Source: Oasisia sp. SBJ-2009
Lineage: Eukaryota > Annelida > Polychaeta > Sabellida > Siboglinidae
Direction: 5' to 3'
DNA length: 64,000 nucleotides
Assembly: GCA_964017155.1 (NCBI GenBank)
Contig: OZ024854.1
Coordinates: forward strand, 47,319,923 to 47,383,922
Shown here: one piece after another, positions 1 to 13,900 of the stretch
Layout of the letters: each line of letters starts with the position of its first letter
Numbering within the stretch: the stretch's first letter is position 1
Notes under the pieces: generated by a model
Database searches by the model: none
What the model saw: the letters and a program-made list of their open reading frames with translations, nothing else
Told to the model about the DNA's origin: nothing
Translations under genes and position numbers: made by a program

Positions 1-380
1 GCCCGCAATTAAATTAAGAAGCAACACAATTAATCGAATCTAGAATGCGTAGCTTCAATGGCAGACTCTCAGCCTTTTTGCCGATTAGGTCGGCAAACGT
101 TTCCCGACTCGAACCAACGTGGAGGTGGTCTGCCGCTCGAGTCCCCACGAGGACGTTCGACCGAGAGTGGGGCCGACGCCCCACTCTCGGTCGAGCGTCC
201 ACCCCGCCCACGGCCAGCCTTGACGACTCGTCGGGGACCGGCCAACCGGCCGACCCCACGGTCAGTCGCCAAAGCTGACCTCCTCAAACAATGCTTAGCT
301 ACAACAGGAATGCGATCCGGACTGACTCCATCGGGGCAGGTGTCTGAAATAAACAGAAGTGATCAGTTGGACAGTTTCAA

Positions 381-392
381 TGTCACGTGACA
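381..392. other. 12-bp palindrome TGTCACGTGACA, one per monomer (example)
   Basis: TGTCACGTGACA is a perfect palindrome with the E-box core CACGTG. It lies about 380 bp into the monomer and is preserved in essentially every unit, including the deleted one at 25339. It could bind a bHLH-type factor, but only the sequence match is visible. Confidence 0.7.
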
Positions 393-1898
393 AGTAAGGC
401 TTGGACTCGTGAAAGTGTTACAATCAATAACGAAACACACCAATCCGTTGACCAGTGGTTCTCAACTCTGATTGGCTCTCGCACTCCGATTCGAGTGTAA
501 AAAAATGTGTCTATGACATTCGAATTTTTCGAAATCAGTCGTCACTAAAATTTGCAAGGGAGGGACGCACATATAGGGTATACATGCATACATAGTACAT
601 ACTTACATACATACATGGTACACAATCAACAAGCACGTATATGGAATAGAGGGAAAGACACAGTAACAGGATAGTCATCAATCTGGCAGCGTCCCAGTAT
701 AATTCAGTATAATTCTAAAACCAAAACAAGTATCAGTGAATGAGTTAGAAATTTAGACTGGTGAGATTTTGAATTTCAGAAAACAAACTCTTTAATCGTG
801 TCATGGAGGCAAACATTTCAGAAGCAGTGTTTTTGCAGACTTTTGATTTGTTTTTTGAAGTCGGGACAGCTAAAGTGCAGCCCGCAATTAAATTAAGAAG
901 CAACACAATTAACCGAATCTAGTATGCGTAACTTCAATGGCAGACTCTCAGACTTTTTGCCGATTAGGTCGGCAAACGTTTCCCGACTCGAACCAACGTG
1001 GAGGTGGTCTGCCGCTCGAGTCCCCACGAGGATTCTCGACCGAGAGTAGGGCCGACGCCCCACTCTCGGTCGAGCGTCCTCCCCGCCCGCGGCCAGCCTT
1101 GACGACTCGTCGGGGACCGGCCAACCGGCCGGCCCAACGGTCATTCGCCGAAGCTGACCTCCTCAAACAATGCTTAGCTACAACAGTATTGCGATCCGGC
1201 TTGACTCCATCGGGGCAGGTGTCTGAAATAAACAGAAGTGATCAGTTGGACAGTTTCAATGTCACGTGACAAGTAAGGCTTGGACACGTGAAAGTGTTAC
1301 AATCAATAACGAAACACACCAATCCGTTGACCAGTGGTTCTCAACTCTGATTGGCTCTCGCACTCCGATTCGAGTGTGTAAAAAAATGTGTCTATGACAT
1401 TCGAATTTTTCGAAATCAGTCGTCACTAAAATTTGCAAGGGAGGGACGCACATATAGGGCATACATGCATATATAGTACATACTTACATACATACATGGT
1501 ACACAATCAACAAGCAGGTATATGGAATAGAGGGAAAGACACAGTAACAGGATAGTCATCAATCTGGCGGCGTCCCAGTATAATTCTAAAACCAAAACAA
1601 TTATCAGTGAATGAGTTAGAAATTTAGACTGGTGAGATTTTGAATTTCAGAAAACAAACTCTTTAATCGTGTCATGGAGGCAAACATTTCAGAAACAGTG
1701 TTTTTGCAGACTTTTGATTTGTTTTTTGAAGTCGGGACAGCTAAAGTGCAGCCCGCAATTAAATTAAGAAGCAACACAATTAATCGAATCTAGAATGCGT
1801 AGCTTCAATGGCAGACTCTCAGCCTTTTTGCCGATTAGGTCGGCAAACGTTTCCCGACTCGAACCAACGTGGAGGTGGTCTGCCGCTCGAGTCCCCAC

Positions 1899-1952
1899 GA
1901 GGACGCTCGACCGAGAGTGGGGCCGACGCCCCACTCTCGGTCGAGCGTCCTC
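1899..1952. other. Perfect 25-bp-arm hairpin in the satellite core (example from the third monomer)
   Basis: The left arm runs from GAGGACGCTCGACC to GTGGGGC and the right arm from GCCCCAC to CGAGCGTCCTC, with the 4-nt loop CGAC. The arms are exact reverse complements over 25 bp. Most type A monomers carry this hairpin intact or with one change (GACGTTCGAC in the first and fifth monomers). Type B monomers carry GATTCTCGAC and GAGAGTAGGG on the left arm, giving a few mismatches. It could extrude as a cruciform or fold in a transcript; a function is not shown. Confidence 0.85.
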
Positions 1953-4900
1953 CCCGCCCACAGCCAGCCTTGACGACTCGTCGGGGACCGGCCAACCGGC
2001 CGGCCCAACGGTCATTCGCCGAAGCTGACCTCCTCAAACAATGCTTAGCTACGACAGTATTGCGATCCGGCTTGACTCCATCGGGGCAGGTGTCTGAAAT
2101 AAACAGAAGTGATCAGTTGGACAGTTTCAATGTCACGTGACAAGTAAGGCTTGGACTCGTGAAAGTGTTACAATCAATAACGAAACACACCAATCCGTTG
2201 ACCAGTGGTTCTCAACTCTGATTGGCTTTCGCACTCCGATTCGAGTGTAAAAAAATGTGTCTATGACATTCGACTTTTTCGAAATTAGTCGTCACTAAAA
2301 TTTGCAAGGGAGGGACGCACATATAGGGTATACATGCATACATAGTACATACTTACATACATACATGGTACACAATCAACAAGCACGTATATGGAATAGA
2401 GGGAAAGACATAGTAACAGGATAGTCATCAATCTGGCAGCGTCCCAGTATAATTCAGTATAATTCTAAAACCAAAACAAGTATCAGTGAATGAGTTAGAA
2501 ATTTAGACTGGTGAGATTTTGAATTTCAGAAAACAAACTCTTTAATCGTGTCATGGAGGCAAACATTTCAGAAGCAGTGTTTTTGCAGACTATTGATTTG
2601 TTTTTTGAAGTCGGGACAGCTAAAGTGCAGCCCGCAATTAAATTAAGAAGCAACTCAATTAACCGAATCTAGTATGCGTAGCTTCAATGGCAGACTCTCA
2701 GCCTTTTTGCCGATTAGGTCGGCAAACGTTTCCCGACTCGAACCAACGTGGAGGTGGTCTGCCGCTCGAGTCCCCACGAGGACTCTCGACCGAGAGTAGG
2801 GCCGACGCCCCACTCTCGGTCGAGCGTCCTCCCCGCCCGCGGCCAGCCTTGACGACTCGTCGGGGACCGGCCAACCGGCCGGCCCAACGGTCATTCGCCG
2901 AAGCTGACCTCCTCAAACAATGCTTAGCTACAACAGTATTGCGATCCGGCTTGACTCCATCGGGGCAGGTGTCTGAAATAAACAGAAGTGATTAGTTGGA
3001 CAGTTTCAATGTCACGTGACAAGTAAGGCTTGGACACGTGAAAGTGTTACAATCAATAACGAAACACACCAATCCGTTGACCAGTGGTACTCAACTCTGA
3101 TTGGCTCTCGCACTCCGATTCGAGTGTGTAAAAAAATGTGTCTATGACATTCGAATTTTTCGAAATCAGTCGTCACTAAAATTTGCAAGGGAGGGACGCA
3201 CATATAGGGCATACATGCATACATAGTACATACTTACATGCATACATGGTACACAATCAACAAGCAGGTATATGGAATAGAGGGAAAGACACAGTAACAG
3301 GATAGTCATCAATCTGGCGGCGTCCCAGTATACTTCTAAAACCAAAACAATTATCAGTGAATGAGTTAGACATTTAGACTGGTGAGATTTTGAATTTCAG
3401 AAAACAAACTCTTTAATCGTGTCATGGAGGCAAACATTTCAGAAACAGTGTTTTTGCAGACTTTTGATTTGTTTTTTGAAGTCGGGACAGCTAAAGTGCA
3501 GCCGCAATTAAATTAAGAAGCAACACAATTAATCGAATCTAGAATGCGTAGCTTCAATGGCAGACTCTCAGCCTTTTTGCCGATTAGGTCGGCAAACGTT
3601 TCCCGACTCGAACCAACGTGGAGGTGGTCTGCCGCTCGAGTCCCCACGAGGACGTTCGACCGAGAGTGGGGCCGACGCCCCACTCTCGGTCGAGCGTCCA
3701 CCCCGCCCACGGCCAGCCTTGACGACTCGTCGGGGACCGGCCAACCGGCCGACCCCACGGTCAGTCGCCAAAGCTGACCTCCTCAAACAATGCTTAGCTA
3801 CAACAGGAATGCGATCCGGACTGACTCCATCGGGGCAGGTGTCTGAAATAAACAGAAGTGATCAGTTGGACAGTTTCAATGTCACGTGACAAGTAAGGCT
3901 TGGACTCGTGAAAGTGTTACAATCAATAACGAAACACACCAATCCGTTGACCAGTGGTTCTCAACTCTGATTGGCTCTCGCACTCCGATTCGAGTGTAAA
4001 AAAATGTGTCTATGACATTCGAATTTTTCGAAATCAGTCGTCACTAAAATTTGCAAGGGAGGGACGCACATATAGGGTATACATGCATACATAGTACATA
4101 CTTACATACATACATGGTACACAATCAACAAGCACGTATATGGAATAGAGGGAAAGACACAGTAACAGGATAGTCATCAATCTGGCAGCGTCCCAGTATA
4201 ATTCAGTATAATTCTAAAACCAAAACAAGTATCAGTGAATGAGTTAGAAATTTAGACTGGTGAGATTTTGAATTTCAGAAAACAAACTCTTTAATCGTGT
4301 CATGGAGGCAAACATTTCAGAAGCAGTGTTTTTGCAGACTATTGATTTGTTTTTTGAAGTCGGGACAGCTAAAGTGCAGCCCGCAATTAAATTAAGAAGC
4401 AACTCAATTAACCGAATCTAGTATGCGTAACTTCAATGGCAGACTCTCAGACTTTTTGCCGATTAGGTCGGCAAACGTTTCCCGACTCGAACCAACGTGG
4501 AGGTGGTCTGCCGCTCGAGTCCCCACGAGGACTCTCGACCGAGAGTAGGGCCGACGCCCCACTCTCGGTCGAGCGTCCTCCCCGCCCGCGGCCAGCCTTG
4601 ACGACTCGTCGGGGACCGGCCAACCGGCCGGCCCAACGGTCATTCGCCGAAGCTGACCTCCTCAAACAATGCTTAGCTACAACAGTATTGCGATCCGGCT
4701 TCACTCCATCGGGGCAGGTGTCTGAAATAAACAGAAGTGATTAGTTGGACAGTTTCAATGTCACGTGACAAGTAAGGCTTGGACACGTGAAAGTGTTACA
4801 ATCAATAACGAAACACACCAATCCGTTGACCAGTGGTTCTCAACTCTGATTGGCTCTCGCACTCCGATTCGAGTGTGTAAAAAAATGTGTCTATGACATT

Positions 4901-7900
4901 CGAATTTTTCGAAATCAGTCGTCACTAAAATTTGCAAGGGAGGGACGCACATATAGGGCATACATGCATACATAGTACATACTTACATGCATACATGGTA
5001 CACAATCAACAAGCAGGTATATGGAATAGAGGGAAAGACACAGTAACAGGATAGTCATCAATCTGGCGGCGTCCCAGTATACTTCTAAAACCAAAACAAT
5101 TATCAGTGAATGAGTTAGAAATTTAGACTGGTGAGATTTTGAATTTCAGAAAACAAACTCTTTAATCGTGTCATGGAGGCAAACATTTCAGAAGCAGTGT
5201 TTTTGCAGACTTTTGATTTGTTTTTTGAAGTCGGGACAGCTAAAGTGCAGCCCGCAATTAAATTAAGAAGCAACACAATTAACCGAATCTAGTATGCGTA
5301 ACTTCAATGGCAGACTCTCAGCCTTTTTGCCGATTAGGTCGGCAAACGTTTCCCGACTCGAACCAACGTGGAGGTGGTCTGCCGCTCGAGTCCCCACGAG
5401 GATTCTCGACCGAGAGTAGGGCCGACGCCCCACTCTCGGTCGAGCGTCATCCCCGCCCGCGGCCAGCCTTGACGACTCGTCGGGGACCGGCCAACCGGCC
5501 GGCCCAACGGTCATTCGCCGAAGCTGACCTCCTCAAACAATGCTTAGCTACAACAGTATTGCGATCCGGCTTGACTCCATCGGGGCAGGTGTCTGAAATA
5601 AACAGAAGTGATCAGTTGGACAGTTTCAATGTCACGTGACAAGTAAGGCTTGGACACGTGAAAGTGTTACAATCAATAACGAAACACACCAATCCGTTGA
5701 CCAGTGGTTCTCAACTCTGATTGGCTCTCGCACTCCGATTCGAGTGTGTAAAAAAATGTGTCTATGACATTCGAATTTTTCGAAATCAGTCGTCACTAAA
5801 ATTTGCAAGGGAGGGACGCACATATAGGGCATACATGCATACATAGTACATACTTACATACATACATGGTACACAATCAACAAGCAGGTATATGGAATAG
5901 AGGGAAAGACACAGTAACAGGATAGTCATCAATCTGGCGGCGTCCCAGTATAATTCTAAAACCAAAACAATTATCAGTGAATGAGTTAGAAATTTAGACT
6001 GGTGAGATTTTGAATTTCAGAAAACAAACTCTTTAATCGTGTCATGGAGGCAAACATTTCAGAAACAGTGTTTTTGCAGACTTTTGATTTGTTTTTTGAA
6101 GTCGGGACAGCTAAAGTGCAGCCCGCAATTAAATTAAGAAGCAACACAATTAATCGAATCTAGAATGCGTAGCTTCAATGGCAGACTCTCAGCCTTTTTG
6201 CCGATTAGGTCGGCAAACGTTTCCCGACTCGAACCAACGTGGAGGTGGTCTGCCGCTCGAGTCCCCACGAGGACGCTCGACCGAGAGTGGGGCCGACGCC
6301 CCACTCTCGGTCGAGCGTCCTCCCCGCCCACAGCCAGCCTTGACGACTCGTCGGGGACCGGCCAACCGGCCGGCCCCACGGTCAGTCGCCAAAGCTGACC
6401 TCCTCAAACAATGCTTAGCTACAACAGGATTGCGATCCGGCTTCACTCCATCGGGGCAGGTGTCTGAAATAAACAGAAGTGATCAGTTGGACAGTTTCAA
6501 TGTCACGTGACAAGTAAGGCTTGGACTCGTGAAAGTGTTACAATCAATAACGAAACACACCAATCCGTTGACCAGTGGTTCTCAACTCTGATTGGCTCTC
6601 GCACTCCGATTCGAGTGTAAAAAAATGTGTCTATGACATTCGAATTTTTCGAAATCAGTCGTCACTAAAATTTGCAAGGGAGGGACGCACATATAGGGTA
6701 TACATGCATACATAGTACATACTTACATACATACATGGTACACAATCAACAAGCACGTATATGGAATAGAGGGAAAGACACAGTAACAGGATAGTCATCA
6801 ATCTGGCAGCGTCCCAGTATAATTCAGTATAATTCTAAAACCAAAACAAGTATCAGTGAATGAGTTAGAAATTTAGACTGGTGAGATTTTGAATTTCAGA
6901 AAACAAACTCTTTAATCGTGTCATGGAGGCAAACATTTCAGAAGCAGTGTTTTTGCAGACTATTGATTTGTTTTTTGAAGTCGGGACAGCTAAAGTGCAG
7001 CCCGCAATTAAATTAAGAAGCAACTCAATTAACCGAATCTAGTATGCGTAGCTTCAAAGGCAGACTCTCAGCCTTTTTGCCGATTAGGTCGGCAAACGTT
7101 TCCCGACTCGAACCAACGTGGAGGTGGTCTGCCGCTCGAGTCCCCACGAGGACTCTCGACCGAGAGTAGGGCCGACGCCCCACTCTCGGTCGAGCGTCCT
7201 CCCCGCCCGCGGCCAGCCTTGACGACTCGTCGGGGACCGGCCAACCGGCCGGCCCAACGGTCATTCGCCGAAGCTGACCTCCTCAAACAATGCTTAGCTA
7301 CAACAGTATTGCGATCCGGCTTGACTCCATCGGGGCAGGTGTCTGAAATAAACAGAAGTGATTAGTTGGACAGTTTCAATGTCACGTGACAAGTAAGGCT
7401 TGGACACGTGAAAGTGTTACAATCAATAACGAAACACACCAATCCGTTGACCAGTGGTTCTCAACTCTGATTGGCTCTCGCACTCCGATTCGAGTGTGTA
7501 AAAAAATGTGTCTATGACATTCGAATTTTTCGAAATCAGTCGTCACTAAAATTTGCAAGGGAGGGACGCACATATAGGGCATACATGCATACATAGTACA
7601 TACTTACATGCATACATGGTACACAATCAACAAGCAGGTATATGGAATAGAGGGAAAGACACAGTAACAGGATAGTCATCAATCTGGCGGCGTCCCAGTA
7701 TACTTCTAAAACCAAAACAATTATCAGTGAATGAGTTAGAAATTTAGACTGGTGGGATTTTGAATTTCAGAAAACAAACTCTTTAATCGTGTCATGGAGG
7801 CAAACATTTCAGAAACAGTGTTTTTGCAGACTTTTGATTTGTTTTTTGAAGTCGGGACAGCTAAAGTGCAGCCCGCAATTAAATTAAGAAGCAACACAAT

Positions 7901-10900
7901 TAATCGAATCTAGAATGCGTAGCTTCAATGGCAGACTCTCAGCCTTTTTGCCGATTAGGTCGGCAAACGTTTCCCGACTCGAACCAACGTGGAGGTGGTC
8001 TGCCGCTCGAGTCCCCACGAGGACGTTCGACCGAGAGTGGGGCCGACGCCCCACTCTCGGTCGAGCGTCCACCCCGCCCACGGCCAGCCTTGACGACTCG
8101 TCGGGGACCGGCCAACCGGCCGACCCCACGGTCAGTCGCCAAAGCTGACCTCCTCAAACAATGCTTAGCTACAACAGGAATGCGATCCGGACTGACTCCA
8201 TCGGGGCAGGTGTCTGAAATAAACAGAAGTGATCAGTTGGACAGTTTCAATGTCACGTGACAAGTAAGGCTTGGACTCGTGAAAGTGTTACAATCAATAA
8301 CGAAACACACCAATCCGTTGACCAGTGGTTCTCAACTCTGATTGGCTCTCGCACTCCGATTCGAGTGTAAAAAAATGTGTCTATGACATTCGAATTTTTC
8401 GAAATCAGTCGTCACTAAAATTTGCAAGGGAGGGACGCACATATAGGGTATACATGCATACATAGTACATACTTACATACATACATGGTACACAATCAAC
8501 AAGCACGTATATGGAATAGAGGGAAAGACACAGTAACAGGATAGTCATCAATCTGGCAGCGTCCCAGTATAATTCAGTATAATTCTAAAACCAAAACAAG
8601 TATCAGTGAATGAGTTAGAAATTTAGACTGGTGAGATTTTGAATTTCAGAAAACAAACTCTTTAATCGTGTCATGGAGGCAAACATTTCAGAAGCAGTGT
8701 TTTTGCAGACTTTTGATTTGTTTTTTGAAGTCGGGACAGCTAAAGTGCAGCCCGCAATTAAATTAAGAAGCAACACAATTAACCGAATCTAGTATGCGTA
8801 ACTTCAATGGCAGACTCTCAGCCTTTTTGCCGATTAGGTCGGCAAACGTTTCCCGACTCGAACCAACGTGGAGGTGGTCTGCCGCTCGAGTCCCCACGAG
8901 GATTCTCGACCGAGAGTAGGGCCGACGCCCCACTCTCGGTCGAGCGTCCTCCCCGCCCGCGGCCAGCCTTGACGACTCGTCGGGGACCGGCCAACCGGCC
9001 GGCCCAACGGTCATTCGCCGAAGCTGACCTCCTCAAACAATGCTTAGCTACAACAGTATTGCGATCCGGCTTGACTCCATCGGGGCAGGTGTCTGAAATA
9101 AACAGAAGTGATCAGTTGGACAGTTTCAATGTCACGTGACAAGTAAGGCTTGGACACGTGAAAGTGTTACAATCAATAACGAAACACACCAATCCGTTGA
9201 CCAGTGGTTCTCAACTCTGATTGGCTCTCGCACTCCGATTCGAGTGTGTAAAAAAATGTGTCTATGACATTCGAATTTTTCGAAATCAGTCGTCACTAAA
9301 ATTTGCAAGGGAGGGACGCACATATAGGGCATACATGCATACATAGTACATACTTACATACATACATGGTACACAATCAACAAGCAGGTATATGGAATAG
9401 AGGGAAAGACACAGTAACAGGATAGTCATCAATCTGGCGGCGTCCCAGTATAATTCTAAAACCAAAACAATTATCAGTGAATGAGTTAGAAATTTAGACT
9501 GGTGAGATTTTGAATTTCAGAAAACAAACTCTTTAATCGTGTCATGGAGGCAAACATTTCAGAAACAGTGTTTTTGCAGACTTTTGATTTGTTTTTTGAA
9601 GTCGGGACAGCTAAAGTGCAGCCCGCAATTAAATTAAGAAGCAACACAATTAATCGAATCTAGAATGCGTAGCTTCAATGGCAGACTCTCAGCCTTTTTG
9701 CCGATTAGGTCGGCAAACGTTTCCCGACTCGAACCAACGTGGAGGTGGTCTGCCGCTCGAGTCCCCACGAGGACGCTCGACCGAGAGTGGGGCCGACGCC
9801 CCACTCTCGGTCGAGCGTCCTCCCCGCCCACAGCCAGCCTTGACGACTCGTCGGGGACCGGCCAACCGGCCGGCCCCACGGTCAGTCGCCAAAGCTGACC
9901 TCCTCAAACAATGCTTAGCTACAACAGGATTGCGATCCGGCTTCACTCCATCGGGGCAGGTGTCTGAAATAAACAGAAGTGATCAGTTGGACAGTTTCAA
10001 TGTCACGTGACAAGTAAGGCTTGGACTCGTGAAAGTGTTACAATCAATAACGAAACACACCAATCCGTTGACCAGTGGTTCTCAACTCTGATTGGCTCTC
10101 GCACTCCGATTCGAGTGTAAAAAAATGTGTCTATGACATTCGAATTTTTCGAAATCAGTCGTCACTAAAATTTGCAAGGGAGGGACGCACATATAGGGTA
10201 TACATGCATACATAGTACATACTTACATACATACATGGTACACAATCAACAAGCACGTATATGGAATAGAGGGAAAAACACAGTAACAGGATAGTCATCA
10301 ATCTGGCAGCGTCCCAGTATAATTCAGTATAATTCTAAAACCAAAACAAGTGTCAGTGAATGAGTTAGAAATTTAGACTGGTGAGATTTTGAATTTCAGA
10401 AAACAAACTCTTTAATCGTGTCATGGAGGCAAACATTTCAGAAGCAGTGTTTTTGCAGACTTTTGATTTGTTTTTTGAAGTCGGGACAGCTGCAGCCCGC
10501 AATTAAATTAAGAAGCAACACAATTAACCGAATCTAGTATGCGTAACTTCAATGGCAGACTCTCAGCCTTTTTGCCGATTAGGTCGGCAAACGTTTCCCG
10601 ACTCGAACCAACGTGGAGGTGGTCTGCCGCTCGAGTCCCCACGAGGATTCTCGACCGAGAGTAGGGCCGACGCCCCACTCTCGGTCGAGCGTCCTCCCCG
10701 CCCGCGGCCAGCCTTGACGACTCGTCGGGGACCGGCCAACCGGCCGGCCCAATGGTCATTCGCCGAAGCTGACCTCCTCAAACAATGCTTAGCTACAACA
10801 GTATTGCGATCCGGCTTGACTCCATCGGGGCAGGTGTCTGAAATAAACAGAAGTGATCAGTTGGACAGTTTCAATGTCACGTGACAAGTAAGGCTTGGAC

Positions 10901-13900
10901 ACGTGAAAGTGTTACAATCAATAACGAAACACACCAATCCGTTGACCAGTGGTTCTCAACTCTGATTGGCTCTCGCACTCCGATTCGAGTGTGTAAAAAA
11001 ATGTGTCTATGACATTCGAATTTTTCGAAATCAGTCGTCACTAAAATTTGCAAGGGAGGGACGCACATATAGGGCATACATGCATACATAGTACATACTT
11101 ACATACATACATGGTACACAATCAACAAGCAGGTATATGGAATAGAGGGAAAGACACAGTAACAGGATAGTCATCAATCTGGCGGCGTCCCAGTATAATT
11201 CTAAAACCAAAACAATTATCAGTGAATGAGTTAGAAATTTAGACTGGTGAGATTTTGAATTTCAGAAAACAAACTCTTTAATCGTGTCATGGAGGCAAAC
11301 ATTTCAGAAACAGTGTTTTTGCAGACTTTTGATTTGTTTTTTGAAGTCGGGACAGCTAAAGTGCAGCCCGCAATTAAATTAAGAAGCAACACAATTAATC
11401 GAATCTAGAATGCGTAGCTTCAATGGCAGACTCTCAGCCTTTTTGCCGATTAGGTCGGCAAACGTTTCCCGACTCGAACCAACGTGGAGGTGGTCTGCCG
11501 CTCGAGTCCCCACGAGGACGCTCGACCGAGAGTGGGGCCGACGCCCCACTCTCGGTCGAGCGTCCTCCCCGCCCACAGCCAGCCTTGACGACTCGTCGGG
11601 GACCGGCCAACCGGCCGGCCCCACGGTCAGTCGCCAAAGCTGACCTCCTCAAACAATGCTTAGCTACAACAGGATTGCGATCCGGCTTCACTCCATCGGG
11701 GCAGGTGTCTGAAATAAACAGAAGTGATCAGTTGGACAGTTTCAATGTCACGTGACAAGTAAGGCTTGGACTCGTGAAAGTGTTACAATCAATAACGAAA
11801 CACACCAATCCGTTGACCAGTGGTTCTCAACTCTGATTGGCTCTCGCACTCCGATTCGAGTGTAAAAAAATGTGTCTATGACATTCGAATTTTTCGAAAT
11901 CAGTCGTCACTAAAATTTGCAAGGGAGGGACGCACATATAGGGTATACATGCATACATAGTACATACTTACATACATACATGGTACACAATCAACAAGCA
12001 CGTATATGGAATAGAGGGAAAAACACAGTAACAGGATAGTCATCAATCTGGCAGCGTCCCAGTATAATTCAGTATAATTCTAAAACCAAAACAAGTATCA
12101 GTGAATGAGTTAGAAATTTAGACTGGTGAGATTTTGAATTTCAGAAAACAAACTCTTTAATCGTGTCATGGAGGCAAACATTTCAGAAGCAGTGTTTTTG
12201 CAGACTTTTGATTTGTTTTTTGAAGTCGGGACAGCTGCAGCCCGCAATTAAATTAAGAAGCAACACAATTAACCGAATCTAGTATGCGTAACTTCAATGG
12301 CAGACTCTCAGCCTTTTTGCCGATTAGGTCGGCAAACGTTTCCCGACTCGAACCAACGTGGAGGTGGTCTGCCGCTCGAGTCCCCACGAGGATTCTCGAC
12401 CGAGAGTAGGGCCGACGCCCCACTCTCGGTCGAGCGTCCTCCCCGCCCGCGGCCAGCCTTGACGACTCGTCGGGGACCGGCCAACCGGCCGGCCCAATGG
12501 TCATTCGCCGAAGCTGACCTCCTCAAACAATGCTTAGCTACAACAGTATTGCGATCCGGCTTGACTCCATCGGGGCAGGTGTCTGAAATAAACAGAAGTG
12601 ATCAGTTGGACAGTTTCAATGTCACGTGACAAGTAAGGCTTGGACACGTGAAAGTGTTACAATCAATAACGAAACACACCAATCCGTTGACCAGTGGTTC
12701 TCAACTCTGATTGGCTCTCGCACTCCGATTCGAGTGTGTAAAAAAATGTGTCTATGACATTCGAATTTTTCGAAATCAGTCGTCACTAAAATTTGCAAGG
12801 GAGGGACGCACATATAGGGCATACATGCATACATAGTACATACTTACATACATACATGGTACACAATCAACAAGCAGGTATATGGAATAGAGGGAAAGAC
12901 ACAGTAACAGGATAGTCATCAATCTGGCGGCGTCCCAATATAATTCTAAAACCAAAACAATTATCAGTGAATGAGTTAGAAATTTAGGCTGGTGAGATTT
13001 TGAATTTCAGAAAACAAACTCTTTAATCGTGTCATGGAGGCAAACATTTCAGAAACAGTGTTTTTGCAGACTTTTTATTTGTTTTTTGAAGTCGGGACAG
13101 CTAAAGTGCAGCCCGCAATTAAATTAAGAAGCAACACAATTAATCGAATCTAGAATGCGTAGCTTCAATGGCAGACTCTCAGCCTTTTTGCCGATTAGGT
13201 CGGCAAACGTTTCCCGACTCGAACCAACGTGGAGGTGGTCTGCCGCTCGAGTCCCCACGAGGATTCTCGACCGAGAGTAGGGCCGACGCCCCACTCTCGG
13301 TCGAGCGTCCTCCCCGCCCGCGGCCAGCCTTGACGACTCGTCGGGGACCGGCCAACCGGCCGGCCCAACGGTCATTCGCCGAAGCTGACCTCCTCAAACA
13401 ATGCTTAGCTACAACAGTATTGCGATCCGGCTTGACTCCATCGGGGCAGGTGTCTGAAATAAACAGAAGTGATCAGTTGGACAGTTTCAATGTCACGTGA
13501 CAAGTAAGGCTTGGACACGTGAAAGTGTTACAATCAATAACGAAACACACCAATCCGTTGACCAGTGGTTCTCAACTCTGATTGGCTCTCGCACTCCGAT
13601 TCGAGTGTGTAAAAAAATGTGTCTATGACATTCGAATTTTTCGAAATCAGTCGTCACTAAAATTTGCAAGGGAGGGACGCACATATAGGGCATACATGCA
13701 TACATAGTACATACTTACATGCATACATGGTACACAATCAACAAGCAGGTATATGGAATAGAGGGAAAGACACAGTAACAGGATAGTCATCAATCTGGCG
13801 GCGTCCCAGTATACTTCTAAAACCAAAACAATTATCAGTGAATGAGTTAGAAATTTAGACTGGTGAGATTTTGAATTTCAGAAAACAAACTCTTTAATCG

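Noticed and set aside
90..130. tRNA-derived B box in the satellite monomer (GGTTCGAGTCGGG on minus)
   Set aside because: It resembles a B box but has no paired T stem and no A box at the expected distance, so it is chance or very old.
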